48,249 nt of DNA from Vibrio lentus (GCF_002875945.1 NZ_MCZK01000151.1:1-48249); one strand, 5' to 3'. Positions 11,201-18,598 are shown, counted from the first letter of the stretch. A program made the numbers and translations. The notes: generated by a model from the letters alone, not told the origin.

Positions 11201-13905
11201 ACTTTGATAACCCAGATGCGCCGTATGTTCTTACGTTGCAAATGGATCAAACGCTGCAGGGAGCGCAAGGTGTGTTTGAGTTTACGAGCTCACCTGACGT
11301 GACGTTTGTGTTGCAACCTGACGGTTCATTGGTGATTACCGGTAAAGAAGCTGACATCAATACCGCATTGACTAATGGAACAGTGACTTTCAAACCAGAC
11401 CCAGATCAGAACTACCTCAATCAGAGTGGTTTAGTCACAATCAATGCAACGCTCGATGATGGTGGTAATAACGGCTTGATTGACGCGGGTGATCCGAATA
11501 CCGCTCAAACCAATCAAACTACGTTCACCATTAAGGTGACGGAAGTGAATGACGCTCCGGTGGCGACTGATGTTGATTTAGGTTCGATTGCTGAAGATGG
11601 CCAGATAGTCATTGTTGAAGGCGATTTGATTGCAGCAAGTTCTGACATCGAAAGCCATAACCTGACGGTTACGGGTGTAACCCTGACTCAAGGACAAGGC
11701 CAATTAACGCGCTTTGAAAATGCTGGTGGTGCTGATGACGCTGGGATAACTGGACCATTCTGGATATTCACTGCAGCCAATGATTTTAATGGCGATGTGA
11801 AGTTCAATTACGACATTATTGATGACGGTACCACCAACGGTGTGGATGATTTCTTAACTGATAATGCTGAAATTAGCCTTGTCGTAACGGAAGTGAATGA
11901 TGCACCTGTCGCGACAGACGTTGATTTAGGTTCGATTGCTGAAGATGGCCAAATCGTCATTGTTGAAGGTGATTTGATTGCAGCAAGCTCTGATCCAGAA
12001 AACCACAACTTAACGGTAACTGGTGTAACTCTGACTCAGGGACAAGGCCAACTAACGCGCTTTGAAAATGCAGGTGGTGCGGATAATGCAGCGATTACTG
12101 GACCATTCTGGCTGTTCATAGCTGACAACGATTTTAACGGCGACGTTAAATTCAATTACTCAATTACTGATGACGGTACAACTAATGGCGTGGATGATTT
12201 CCTAACCGATAGTGCTGAAATTAGTCTTGAAGTAACCGAAGTAAATGATCAGCCAGTGGCAACGGACATCGACTTAGGAAACATCCTTGAAGAAGGTCAG
12301 TTGATCATCAAAGAGGGCGATTTAATTGCTGCGACGAGCGATCCGGAAAACGACACGATTACCGTGACTAATCTGGTGCTCGACGAAGGCCAAGGCCAGT
12401 TACAGCGCTTCGAAAACGTAGGTGGCACTGATGACGCTATGATCACTGGCCCATACTGGATATTTACGGCGGCTGATGAATACAATGGCAACGTTAAGTT
12501 CACCTATACCGTTGAAGATGATGGTACAACCAACGGCGCTAATGACTTCTTAACGGATACTGCAGAGATCACCGCGATTGTCGATGGAGTGAACGATACA
12601 CCTGTCGTTAATGGTGACAGTGTCACTACGATTGTTGACGAGGATGCTGGTCAGCTATTGAGTGGTATCAATGTCAGTGACCCTGATTATGTTGATACAT
12701 TTTCTGATGATCTGATGACCGTCACGCTGACAGTGGATTACGGTACATTGAACGTTTCACTTCCGGCAGTGACGACGGTGATGGTCAATGGCAACAATAC
12801 CAGTTCGGTTATCTTAGTTGGCACTCTGAGTGACTTAAATGCGCTGATTGATACGCCAACCAGTCCAAACGGTGTCTACCTTGATGCGAGCCTGTCTCCA
12901 ACCAGTAGCATTGGCTTAGAAGTTGTCGCTAAAGACAGCGGAAACCCTTCTGGTATCGCGATAGAGACGACGCCTGTTGTTTACAACATCGCGGTAACGC
13001 CAGTGGCGAATGCGCCAACCTTGTCGATTGATACTGCGTCTAATTACGTGAGAAACATTACTGCGAGCCAGTCAGTCAGTGCGAGTGGCGTTCCTTTGGT
13101 GGGAATTATCGCTGCCTTAACGGACATTACTGAGGAGCTAACGCTGCATATCAGTGATGTGCCTGCTGGCGCTCAAATCACCAGTGATGTCGGTTCTGTG
13201 ACCGATCTCGGTGGCGGTGTTTGGGTAGCAACGGCGGATGCAATTGAAAGCTTGCAGGCGGTAGGGCTTTCTCAAACTCCGGGTAGCTACACGCTTAAAG
13301 TTGAGGCGGTTTCTGAAGAGACTGACAACAACGACACGGCGACCTCGGCTTCAATCGACCTTAACCTGAACATTGTGTCTGACGCGGTCGACATTAACCT
13401 GGCTTCGGAAACCGACGATATTCAACTATTGGCAGGCGCGAATGCGACTGACCTAACTGCGGGTTCTGGAAATGACCGACTGGAAGGTGGCGCGGGTGAC
13501 GATACGCTGGTTGGCGGTGACGGTAACGACACACTGATTGGCGGCGGCGGTTCAGATATCCTAACTGGTGGTGATGGAATGGATTCGTTCGTATGGCTTA
13601 ATATCGAAGATGGCGTTGAAGACACCATTACCGATTTCAGCCTATCTGAAGGTGACCAGATCGACTTGCGCGAAGTATTGCCAGAGCTGAAGAACACATC
13701 TCCAGACATGACGGCGTTACTGCAACAGATAGACGCGAAAGTGGAAGGGGATGATATTGAGCTTACGATCAAGTCTGATGGTTTAGGTACTACGGAACAG
13801 GTGATTGTGGTTGAAGACCTTGCTCCTCAGCTAACCTTAAGTGGCACTATGCCTTCGGATATTTTGGATGCGTTAGTGCAACAAAATGTCATCACTCACG
13901 GTTAA
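2233..13905 (+). CDS. RTX/T1SS-143 repeat giant adhesin, main part with C-terminal secretion signal
   Basis: 3890 codons in the same frame as the preceding fragment. The GTG at 2233 is only the first possible start after the TAG and sits in the middle of a repeat; no good ribosome binding site precedes it, so it is probably not a real start. Domains in order: four more units of the 270-residue repeat (Phe-equivalent codons at 2485, 3313, 4123, 4930), two shorter T1SS-143-like units (about 5260-6130), a long Ig/cadherin-like stretch, three near-identical 116-residue cadherin-like modules (11542-12585), then RTX Gly-Asp nonapeptides (13462-13596). A C-terminal region of about 100 residues follows, typical of the type I secretion target domain of Vibrio adhesins. 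Calcium binding and secretion by an ABC/TolC system are inferred; no transporter gene is in the window. Confidence 0.8.
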   Translation: MRNQNHAGGDITKSIEVTSVDLDGDIVTSTVTLKIVDGDLPTIDLVPGITLSEVDLADGSVPTGNPVTMTQTITYTVGSDDVSHFRIDPTQFNTSGALKSNGLDVEIKEQPANSGNYIGFVKDGSNVETNVFTISFSTSNLGQYTFTLLEALDHVDGLQNNILSFDVPVLAVDADGDDSAMSPMTVAITDDVQGVQDGTLSITEPSLADLASGTPPTTPIIDVMPTQSADGAKVTQFTYDGGTAVTLDPSISTEQVFTVTDGLLYITIEGEVRFEPSRDLDHSSGDIVRTIVVTTSDFDNDTDTADVTLTIKDGIDPVINVVPDVNLSEVNLADGSTPTGSPVSSTHTITYTEGSDDFSHFRIATNEFNPGDLLKSSGLVVQLKEDPSSAGDYIGYTDDGMGNVTDVFTISFDSANKAQFTFTLIEALDHLDGVLNNDLTFRLPTYAVDTDDSESTKRDVVVTIEDDIQQMQDGFLTITEPNSGTPTTTTVDVMPIPSADGANITQFTYDGGSPITLNPNISGEQEFVFTEGSLFVTLDGDVRFEPNRNLDHSAGNIVKSIVFTSSDFDNDIFSSTVTLTIVDGDGPTIDVVPGVALSESLLADGSTPSVNPVSMTQTITSLASSDDIAEIVVEVGLFNTNGALKSDGLSLSLREDPVNSGDYIAFTTDGSGVEKVIFTLDFDDTNPSQYTFTLLERLDHVDGLGNNDLSFDLSVYAEDTDGDISASKPLTVTITDDVQLMQSGALNITEPTTGTPTTAVFDVMPAQSADGATITKFTYGSQPEESLVQTDTGEQEFVFTEGSLFINLEGDVRFEPNRNLDHSGGNIVKTITVTSEDKDGDIVTSTVTLTIADGAPPTIDTVPTVALAEANLIDGSSPGLPVSQTETITFTAGSDDVSYFRIDPAQFNTSGDLQADGLVVQLKEDPLNSDNYIGYVESGGVQTDIFTIAFSSVVLGEYTFTLLEELDHLPVQGNNDQIFTLPVIAVDKDNTDSAVKSLTVTITDDVPTITDTTSASTFVVDEDDLGTLAQATGSFVTTEGADQVEVYELRNISTLEATLSSGNEGIKITEITGAANTTTYQGATDPSGTPIFTLVLTDDGAYTFTLLGPLNHATTPSNLDTLTIPFDVVAVDGDGDDSNQYVLPIEVIDDVPVMTAPTGETVVDEDDLTGIGSDRSEDTIINGLFTVDEGADGVVKYELVDEDLVLAGLTSDGEGLEWLTVSQVGTTFTYVAQTVTSNEAVFEIIFDTSDNSYQFELFKPLKHPDGADENNIELDFSVVAEDFDQDQSNAIDLKITVTDDVPLVTTQSITRIEGQNYNGSKVDMFANATDVGADGAVLSRIEGISSNGADIVFQRGNNTGFSDGLNVQSGSRTIRVYEQTDDGNGGTQERQLGTLRINSNGEIEFRANGYLDHDGDDTIDFSINVIATDGDLDTSETPLDITIIDRDSTRIALKVTTFEDAGRDSTIPYATGDAPTLENVQDNQSGLPNAPAQVALQVNLYDQDNNESIGQLTIQNSNHRGMFYYFDGMEYHKLDPEPNGDIIFDSSVMDQSFAPNPNEARQTIATIDNLYFVPDQNFGSGENGVRINYELEIDNNNNNPDHTINSNFRIEIEAVADIATWDDTSSTYQYQVNEDEDNVTLQLNAESQDNSRTETITYELEVVQGDGKFELLDQNGSVLTPVNGFYIITSADINSTVVNPIDNFSGQIEFKATAITEETRNPYDDAANGGANDKTTARSVEQNIIIDVTADADPGTFSVSRIKINEDNIDDPDYIGPLDNKDAFTLDEVITMTGSVDTDGSEELFVRISNVTEGAVLYFLGTTTVVPTVSGTNYQEIAYSDLANVEVVPTKHSNVDFTFDVTGVVKDTANLSSGAQVDEEILGTKTVNVEVKGVADVPYGGTNGTDWTTFDDGTTSGVQTTIEESQNGDRYALLDFTVLSGERRPDTGTTPLADDGSESLTVILSGIPDGVILEDGDGTVIDLNFVGYETGPGGSPDLSKPIYEANITEAGKTSGIRIRPVDSSTENIHIQGKVIVTENDGHTLSFDQEVRVLVEPRIDTSATYNTVTNGDEDTAINIDWHPEGTDYIDDDEHFTSIVISDIPTDVESVVVNGDVTWVYDAAAGTLTITPKSGQTPEEFTQIALNNNFIQITPAQDSSTDFTLDTVVMIEERDHEYVDAGNPGQGIVTATINGSIDVQVRPVVEPEDANNKLVVDEVSGLTALTTVVADALTGVLKFTTNSDNASVTDEFVIRYEETDASSAIEEVDQLVIQLTNVDDSALSDDVLNQLLVIGAAYEGNGRWVVTNEDLFSIGAPNGLAFPPVSNIPGVFNDIKMTIFSTVVDRGDGVEIESSAAVQREGEVNLSFPEVLVGGNEVAADITMTPDSVVDAIEDTQLDLGSALNSLITFSGEDASTDQVTIIIDSSVTINPGGTFPISLAGSSEVDFVNGKYVFETTVDQGVSTDFSGLLLNLPADYSGDFKLPLTIVTKDLLSGDEKTLVTDVVIKVAPDVEGNPDIDVTVTGSLDDLFNPVDTDGQAGQDPVGYEDTYIQLDFSSTITDQVSGVEGGDEKFTSITLTLDDTSVGAFYTSAGVSLGTTVTFDEAQINAGALDNVLFRAAPNYPTGNDVNQVQVNVSGTITDTATYNETASPVGSAIDTDTFSTSVNFEVVPVVDDVLVTGPGSDPDVIEITGNEDQLISLSGTGPVSIALTDLDGSEQFVSIKFTGVPDGFLMSADAASAYTVKNNGGGEWSVQLPQASGFSFDLSELSILPPKNFSGTAEFGVEVFTQESLLGVPTAAANLPSFKLHVVPVGDDVDTNPTDSVTGNEGQNIDIEINATILDKELSATGSGTFTENAPETLRVEVAGVPQDASIFYPDGTTLASYDSGTQLWTLDVPAQSLDKIVFSSGEHNSDAGNVLGINGPLQITVRSVDTDADNTEYLGTPTSFDVDLVIDPINDQPTFVNVTNIETAEDISIAIDNFSIYDVDANFDNPDAPYVLTLQMDQTLQGAQGVFEFTSSPDVTFVLQPDGSLVITGKEADINTALTNGTVTFKPDPDQNYLNQSGLVTINATLDDGGNNGLIDAGDPNTAQTNQTTFTIKVTEVNDAPVATDVDLGSIAEDGQIVIVEGDLIAASSDIESHNLTVTGVTLTQGQGQLTRFENAGGADDAGITGPFWIFTAANDFNGDVKFNYDIIDDGTTNGVDDFLTDNAEISLVVTEVNDAPVATDVDLGSIAEDGQIVIVEGDLIAASSDPENHNLTVTGVTLTQGQGQLTRFENAGGADNAAITGPFWLFIADNDFNGDVKFNYSITDDGTTNGVDDFLTDSAEISLEVTEVNDQPVATDIDLGNILEEGQLIIKEGDLIAATSDPENDTITVTNLVLDEGQGQLQRFENVGGTDDAMITGPYWIFTAADEYNGNVKFTYTVEDDGTTNGANDFLTDTAEITAIVDGVNDTPVVNGDSVTTIVDEDAGQLLSGINVSDPDYVDTFSDDLMTVTLTVDYGTLNVSLPAVTTVMVNGNNTSSVILVGTLSDLNALIDTPTSPNGVYLDASLSPTSSIGLEVVAKDSGNPSGIAIETTPVVYNIAVTPVANAPTLSIDTASNYVRNITASQSVSASGVPLVGIIAALTDITEELTLHISDVPAGAQITSDVGSVTDLGGGVWVATADAIESLQAVGLSQTPGSYTLKVEAVSEETDNNDTATSASIDLNLNIVSDAVDINLASETDDIQLLAGANATDLTAGSGNDRLEGGAGDDTLVGGDGNDTLIGGGGSDILTGGDGMDSFVWLNIEDGVEDTITDFSLSEGDQIDLREVLPELKNTSPDMTALLQQIDAKVEGDDIELTIKSDGLGTTEQVIVVEDLAPQLTLSGTMPSDILDALVQQNVITHG
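11542..12585 (+). repeat. Three tandem 348-bp cadherin-like modules
   Basis: Units start with E-V-N-D codons at 11542, 11890 and 12238; a fourth related start (GVND) is at 12586, so the period is exactly 348 bp. Units 1 and 2 are nearly identical at the DNA level (shared GSIAEDGQIVIVEGDLIAAS), unit 3 has diverged. This suggests recent duplication or gene conversion inside the adhesin. Confidence 0.8.
13462..13596 (+). repeat. RTX calcium-binding nonapeptide repeats
   Basis: About five Gly/Asp-rich nonapeptides of the form GxGxDxLxG (for example GAGDDTLVG, GDGNDTLIG). They precede a DTITDFSLSEGDQIDL block typical of the C-terminal end of RTX proteins secreted by type I systems. Confidence 0.85.
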
Positions 13906-13972
13906 CGTTACATTGGAGGTTAGCTATTAGAATCTAACGATTAAACTAAAAGCGAACCATTTAACCATAACG

Positions 13973-14002
13973 AAAGAGGCCAGCATTGCTGGCCTCTTTT
14001 TT
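13973..14002 (+). terminator. Intrinsic terminator after the adhesin
   Basis: Perfect inverted repeat AAAGAGGCCAGC / GCTGGCCTCTTT with a short loop followed by T6. It lies between the adhesin and a convergent gene and may act in both directions. Confidence 0.85.
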
Positions 14003-14025
14003 GTCACTGTATAAATCGAAAAGAG

Positions 14026-14790
14026 TTACTTAAGAGAGTTGTGGATCAAGAACTCTTCTTCAACGCCTTTCAATTTCATCTCATCCATAATGAAGTTTAC
14101 TGTGTTCAACAAGCGTTGTTCACCTTTTGGAATCAGGTAACCGAATTGGCTGTTGGTAAACGGTGTCTCACAACGAGCTGCTTCAAGGCGCTCGTCTGTC
14201 ACTTGATAGAACAGGCCTTCAGGAGTTTCTGTCACCATCACATCAACTTTACCTTCCGCAACGGCTTGCGGAACGTCTAGGTTGTTCTCGTAACGTGTGA
14301 AGCTCGCGTCTTGCAAGTTAGCATCCGCAAAAATCTCGTTAGTCCCGCCGATATTAACGCCAACACGCACAGAAGAAAGGTTCACTTTCTCGATGCTGTT
14401 GTACTGTTCTGCTTTGCCTTTCGCAACTAAGAAACACTTGCCAAAAGTCATGTAGCCTTGAGTTTGTTCTGCGTTTAACTGACGCTGCATTTTGCGCGTG
14501 ATACCGCCCATCGCGATGTCGTATTTATCGTTGTCTAGATCGGTCAGTAGATCTTTCCATGTAGTACGAACAATCTGCAATTTAACGCCCAGCTGCTCTG
14601 CAACATGTTTAGCTACGTCAATGTCATAACCAGAGTAGGTTTTGCCGTCGAAGTAAGAAAAAGGTTTGTAGTCGCCGGTGGTGCCGACACGAAGTGTGCC
14701 TGATTTTTGGATGTCTTCTAATTGGTCAGCTTGTGCGACACCAGAAAGAGCCAGAGTAATGGAAGCAAGTAATAGTGATGTTTTTTTCAT
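14026..14790 (-). CDS. Periplasmic family 3 solute-binding protein, PheC-like
   Basis: 254 residues with a clear Sec signal peptide (KK, hydrophobic core, cleavage after AQA at residue 21). The mature part reads GTLRVGTTGDYKPFSY, then a GYDIDVAKHVAEQLG block and D-DKYDIAMGGIT, the signature of the bacterial extracellular solute-binding protein family 3. The pattern, including GGTNE-FA, is close to periplasmic cyclohexadienyl/arogenate dehydratase (PheC) as well as to polar amino-acid binding proteins. No permease or ATPase gene adjoins it, which favours a stand-alone periplasmic enzyme or orphan binding protein. It converges with the adhesin and is not obviously part of alginate metabolism. 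Confidence 0.7.
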   Translation of the reverse strand: MKKTSLLLASITLALSGVAQADQLEDIQKSGTLRVGTTGDYKPFSYFDGKTYSGYDIDVAKHVAEQLGVKLQIVRTTWKDLLTDLDNDKYDIAMGGITRKMQRQLNAEQTQGYMTFGKCFLVAKGKAEQYNSIEKVNLSSVRVGVNIGGTNEIFADANLQDASFTRYENNLDVPQAVAEGKVDVMVTETPEGLFYQVTDERLEAARCETPFTNSQFGYLIPKGEQRLLNTVNFIMDEMKLKGVEEEFLIHNSLK

Positions 14791-15020
14791 TGTAATTATC
14801 TGTTGTGTTTGTCTAGTTGTTAAAAGTAACAGAAAGAAAAGCAGAAAGAGATCAAACCATTGGAAAGTTTAAAAGAAAGTGAGATTACAAAAAATAGAGG
14901 TAAGAAAACTCTGTCTGAAAGAGGGGGGTAACGGGTGTATTGGATGGGTTTCGAGAAGGAGGGGAGAAACATTAAAGTGCTATTCAGAGTTGACAGTATG
15001 CGCAAGCTTAAGTGGTAAAC

Positions 15021-15052
15021 AAAAAGCCCATGTTATCGAATAACATGGGCTT
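15021..15052 (-). terminator. Intrinsic terminator of SSS symporter 1
   Basis: Inverted repeat AAGCCCATGTTA / TAACATGGGCTT, followed on the minus strand by T5. It lies 35 bp beyond the stop codon of the symporter gene. Confidence 0.85.
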
Positions 15053-15086
15053 CATTATTGGTTTAACGTGTTAGTGGCCTGTTTAG

Positions 15087-16853
15087 CTACTTAGCAACTG
15101 ACTCGTTGTTCATCTTAGCCGGAGCTTTAGATGCGTTAACCAGTAGGATACCAACGGTGAGTACCATTGAACCACATAGTAGGAACAACAAGCGTCCTGT
15201 TGGTTCGTTTGGAATCAGAGCCATTGCTAGGATACCGAAACCTGCTGTGCTGATAAGCTTACCAAGCATTGAACGCTGTTTAGTATCTAGGTTTTGTTGC
15301 TCTTCACCTTCCGCTACTAGCGGCGTGTTCCAGTTAGTGAATAGTTGGTCAACTTCTTTCTCACGTTCAGGCGATAGGCCTTTGTAGAAGCGAGAAGTTA
15401 GGATGAAGTAACCACCAGTGAACACTACGTGAGCCGCTAGGCTAAGACCAACTTTCAAGTCGCTCCATTCACGGCCAGTAAGCGCTGTTTCCATACCGAA
15501 TAGGTGCTCGATGTCTTCTGCTTGAAGCGAGATACCGAAGATGTAAGAAACGAAGCCACCAACGATTAGCGTAGACCAACCAGCCCAGTCAGGCGTCTTA
15601 CGAATCCACATACCAAGTAGTACAGGGATAAGCATTGGGAAGCCAATTAACGCACCTACGTTCATTACGATATCGAACAAGCTCAAGTGACGTAGAGAGT
15701 TAATGAACAAGCCAATCGCGATGATGATAACACCCATCATGATAGTGGTTAGCTTACTTACAATAACCAGCTCTTTCTGAGTCGCGTTTTGACGAAGAAT
15801 CGGGCTGTAGAAGTTCATTACAAAGATGCCAGCGTTACGGTTCAAACCTGAATCCATAGAAGACATTGTTGCAGCGAACATTGCTGACATAAGAAGACCA
15901 ACCATACCTGCTGGCATTACGTTCTGTACGAATGCTAGGTAAGCAGCATCACCCGCTTTATCACCCATTGAAGCGTACTCCAATGCGAAATCAGGCATGA
16001 ATGCACTTACGTACCAAGGTGGCAGGAACCAGATTAGTGGGCCAACAACCATAAGGATACATGCTAGGCCTGCCGCTTTACGTGCGTTTTCACTGTCTTT
16101 CGCACATAGGTAACGGTAAGCGTTGATGCTGTTGTTCATTACACCGAACTGCTTCACGAAGATGAACACAACCCAAAGAACGAAGATGCTCATGTAGTTT
16201 AGGTTGTTACCTAACATGAAGTCGCCGTCGAAGTTAGCAACGATGTTAGTTAAGCCGCCACCGTGGAAGTAAGCCGCAACCGCACAAGTAATGGTTACCG
16301 CCATGATAACAAGCATTTGCATGAAGTCAGAAGCAACAACCGCCCAAGAGCCGCCCGTGACTGCCATCAATACTAGAACCATACCCGTTACCACAATGGT
16401 TGCTTCCATTGGGATGTTGAATACCGCTGCTACGAAGATAGCTAGACCATTTAGCCAGATACCCGCAGAGATAAGGCTGTCAGGCATACCTGCCCATGTG
16501 AAGAACTGTTCAGACGTTTTACCAAAGCGCTGACGAATAGCTTCGATCGCCGTTACCACACGAAGTTGGCGGAACTTTGGAGCGAAGTACATATAGTTCA
16601 TGAAGTAGCCAAAAGCATTGGCTAAGAATAGGATTACAATAACGAAACCGTCATTGAACGCGCGTCCTGCGGCACCTGTAAACGTCCATGCTGAAAACTG
16701 TGTCATGAAGGCAGTTGCACCAACCATCCACCACAACATTTTGCCGCCCCCTCTGAAGTAATCACTAGTCGACGTGGTGAACTTACGGAACATCCAACCA
16801 ATAGCGATTAAAAAGAAGAAGTAGGCGAGAACAACAAAAGTATCAATAGTCAT
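15087..16853 (-). CDS. SSS-family sodium:solute symporter 1 (Toa-like, oligoalginate/uronate uptake)
   Basis: 588 residues, strongly hydrophobic, with about 13-14 predicted membrane segments; a sodium:solute symporter of the inner membrane. Family hallmarks include the N-terminal SDYFRGGGKMLWWMVGATAF block, the FKFRQLR-like loop after segment 3 and the ATMSSMDSGLNRNAGIF block near residue 330-350. It is a clear paralogue of the protein at 35592-37370, sharing nearly the whole N-terminal third. V. splendidus alginate loci carry several such symporters (ToaA/B/C) that import alginate-derived products, so the same role is inferred here. The ATG is preceded by AAAAGG. A TTGT-N3-ACAA palindrome lies 62 bp upstream of the start. 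Exact substrate (oligomer, unsaturated monomer or DEHU) cannot be read from the sequence. Confidence 0.85.
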   Translation of the reverse strand: MTIDTFVVLAYFFFLIAIGWMFRKFTTSTSDYFRGGGKMLWWMVGATAFMTQFSAWTFTGAAGRAFNDGFVIVILFLANAFGYFMNYMYFAPKFRQLRVVTAIEAIRQRFGKTSEQFFTWAGMPDSLISAGIWLNGLAIFVAAVFNIPMEATIVVTGMVLVLMAVTGGSWAVVASDFMQMLVIMAVTITCAVAAYFHGGGLTNIVANFDGDFMLGNNLNYMSIFVLWVVFIFVKQFGVMNNSINAYRYLCAKDSENARKAAGLACILMVVGPLIWFLPPWYVSAFMPDFALEYASMGDKAGDAAYLAFVQNVMPAGMVGLLMSAMFAATMSSMDSGLNRNAGIFVMNFYSPILRQNATQKELVIVSKLTTIMMGVIIIAIGLFINSLRHLSLFDIVMNVGALIGFPMLIPVLLGMWIRKTPDWAGWSTLIVGGFVSYIFGISLQAEDIEHLFGMETALTGREWSDLKVGLSLAAHVVFTGGYFILTSRFYKGLSPEREKEVDQLFTNWNTPLVAEGEEQQNLDTKQRSMLGKLISTAGFGILAMALIPNEPTGRLLFLLCGSMVLTVGILLVNASKAPAKMNNESVAK

Positions 16854-16914
16854 CTTTTCAGCCTTTTAAATATCATAATTAACTGGGCTTAGATTAACGC
16901 GTCCAAAGGTTTAT

Positions 16915-16925
16915 TTGTACTACAA
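16915..16925. promoter_or_regulatory. Palindromic operator upstream of SSS symporter 1
   Basis: TTGTACTACAA, a perfect palindrome, 62 bp before the start codon of the minus-strand symporter. It is one of the recurring sites described in the findings. Confidence 0.6.
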
Positions 16926-17063
16926 TATGTCTTTAGTATGATCTAGGTCGCATTGATTTTTGGGTACACACGGTAAGTTAATTTAACCTGCTGTTTTTAT
17001 TGGTTTTAATTGTTTTTGTGAATTGCTCTAGATCCAAGGTAAATTGAAGTTTAAATGTTTATA

Positions 17064-17074
17064 TGTATTACAAT
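17064..17074. promoter_or_regulatory. Second, imperfect operator upstream of SSS symporter 1
   Basis: ATGTATTACAA, one mismatch from TTGTANTACAA, about 210 bp upstream of the same symporter gene. Weaker than the proximal copy. Confidence 0.35.
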
Positions 17075-17320
17075 ATAAGTAATAAGGCTTTGGTTTGCCT
17101 TATTTATAAGATTTTAATTATAACCGTAACAAATATGCTACAACTGAACGTGGTTGTGCGACGGGATTCACGTTAAATCTCAGTACTAAATCGCAAAATT
17201 TCGTTTCTGGCATTTAAGTGTAGCTTATTGTTTTTATGCCGCTATTTTCTATTTCACGCCCTGAATTGCTCATTATTTATCCGTACTATTTATCTACACG
17301 ATTTATCCGCTCAATTTTTC

Positions 17321-17344
17321 TGCTGTTCTGCTGTTCTGCTGTTT
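17321..17344. repeat. 8-bp tandem repeat, 3 copies
   Basis: TGCTGTTC, TGCTGTTC, TGCTGTTT in direct succession in non-coding DNA. Confidence 0.85.
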
Positions 17345-17748
17345 AGGGTCTAGGTTTGTCCAACCGCTCGAAATTGGAGTAGGCGACAGCGAGAATCATA
17401 CCCAATACCCAATACCCGATAAGCGATAACCATAGCCACAGCCATAAGCCTTGTATTACTTCATGGCGATTTCTAAGCATATGAAAGATATTTGTATGCT
17501 TATGGGCTAAGAAGGGCGGAGGCGTCGATACAGGGCTCAAGATACGATATGAGTCGAGTGAGTTAGATTACATAAGTGAGTGCTTAGAGTGTTTGTCAGG
17601 TCGTGTAAGTCGTTCTAGCGAAGTGAAATAGCATGTGCACAAAATTACAAATTACCAGTCACAAAGCTGGTGGATGGCCTGATAAACGGGAATGTATTGT
17701 AGAGGTCTTAACTTGTTTGAGCATTGTGCTTTTCAGGTAACAGCTTCA

Positions 17749-17790
17749 AACTATCAACTATCAACTATCAACTATCAACTATCAACTATC
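17749..17790. repeat. 7-bp tandem repeat, 6 copies
   Basis: Six perfect copies of AACTATC. The array lies about 60 bp beyond the eda terminator, in non-coding DNA. Copy number is likely to vary between strains. Confidence 0.9.
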
Positions 17791-17852
17791 AAACTTCAGT
17801 TACCCAAAAGATTTAGATAACAAAATCCAGTTATTGAAAAACCTCAGATAAC

Positions 17853-17878
17853 AAAAAGCCCCACCGAAGTGAGGCTTT
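17853..17878 (-). terminator. Intrinsic terminator of the kdgF-kdgK-eda operon
   Basis: On the minus strand AAAGCCTCAC-TTCG-GTGGGGCTTT followed by T-rich sequence, a 10-bp stem with a stable tetraloop 20 bp after the eda stop. Confidence 0.85.
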
Positions 17879-17898
17879 ATCACCAAATCTAAAACAGA

Positions 17899-18525
17899 TT
17901 AAGCGTTAACGTGATCAACTGCGTCACGAACAAGCTTGCCTAGTTCGTCCCACTTACCTTCGTCGATAAGATTAGTTGGAACCATCCAAGTACCACCACA
18001 CGCAAGTACAGAAGGGATAGATAGGTACTCATCTACATTCTTCAAGCTTACGCCGCCAGTTGGCATGAATTTAACAGGGTAAACCGCAGTAAGTGCTTTA
18101 AGCATACCAGTACCGCCAGAAGGCTCAGCAGGGAAGAACTTCAACGTGCGAAGACCCATTTCCATTGCTTGCTCAACTAGGCTTGGGTTGTTTACACCCG
18201 GTACAATTGCAACACCTTTGTCGATACAGTATTGAACAGTACGAGGGTTGAAACCTGGGCTTACGATGAAATCAACGCCTGCTTCGATAGATGCGTCAAC
18301 TTGCTCGTTAGTCAGTACCGTGCCTGAACCGATTAGCATGTCTGGGAATTCTTTACGCATGATGCGAATCGCTTCGATTGCACATTCTGTACGTAGTGTG
18401 ATTTCTGCACATGGCATACCGTTTTCAACAAGTGCTTTACCTAGAGGGATAGCGTCTTCAGCACGGTTGATTGCGATTACAGGGATTACTTTTAGGCTTG
18501 CTAGTTGTTCATTTAATGTAGTCAT
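17899..18525 (-). CDS. eda: 2-keto-3-deoxy-6-phosphogluconate aldolase
   Basis: 208 residues, the usual length for class I KDPG/KHG aldolase. It splits KDPG into pyruvate and glyceraldehyde-3-phosphate, the last step of alginate breakdown in the cytoplasm. Visible active-site blocks are E41 and R45 in AEITLRT, the GSGTV loop at 66-70, the SPGFNP loop at 89-94 and the Schiff-base lysine K129 in LKFFPAE. It is last in a minus-strand operon behind kdgF and kdgK, 73 bp after kdgK. GAGAAAG precedes the ATG. Confidence 0.95.
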   Translation of the reverse strand: MTTLNEQLASLKVIPVIAINRAEDAIPLGKALVENGMPCAEITLRTECAIEAIRIMRKEFPDMLIGSGTVLTNEQVDASIEAGVDFIVSPGFNPRTVQYCIDKGVAIVPGVNNPSLVEQAMEMGLRTLKFFPAEPSGGTGMLKALTAVYPVKFMPTGGVSLKNVDEYLSIPSVLACGGTWMVPTNLIDEGKWDELGKLVRDAVDHVNA

Positions 18526-18598
18526 GAATTCTTTCTCACGTTAATTATGGGCTTGCTTTCAACTAAGCAAACCCTTGATTAATATATAAAGTGCGTAA

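Larger units (their letters stand above)
16854..17898. other. 1-kb intergenic region with microsatellites, no gene recognised
   Basis: Holds the promoter and operators of SSS symporter 1 at its left end, the eda terminator at its right end, and three runs of short tandem repeats (8-bp at 17321, a degenerate ACCCAAT run near 17400, and 7-bp at 17749). A 65-codon minus-strand frame at 17343-17540 has repetitive, unconvincing composition and is not called. Confidence 0.6.

Noticed and set aside
17343..17540. 65-codon minus-strand frame
   Set aside because: Composition comes from a short-repeat stretch (Trp-Leu runs), no ribosome binding site, no recognisable family.
17749..17790. Short array as a possible CRISPR
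   Set aside because: A 7-bp period with no spacers is a microsatellite, not a CRISPR array.
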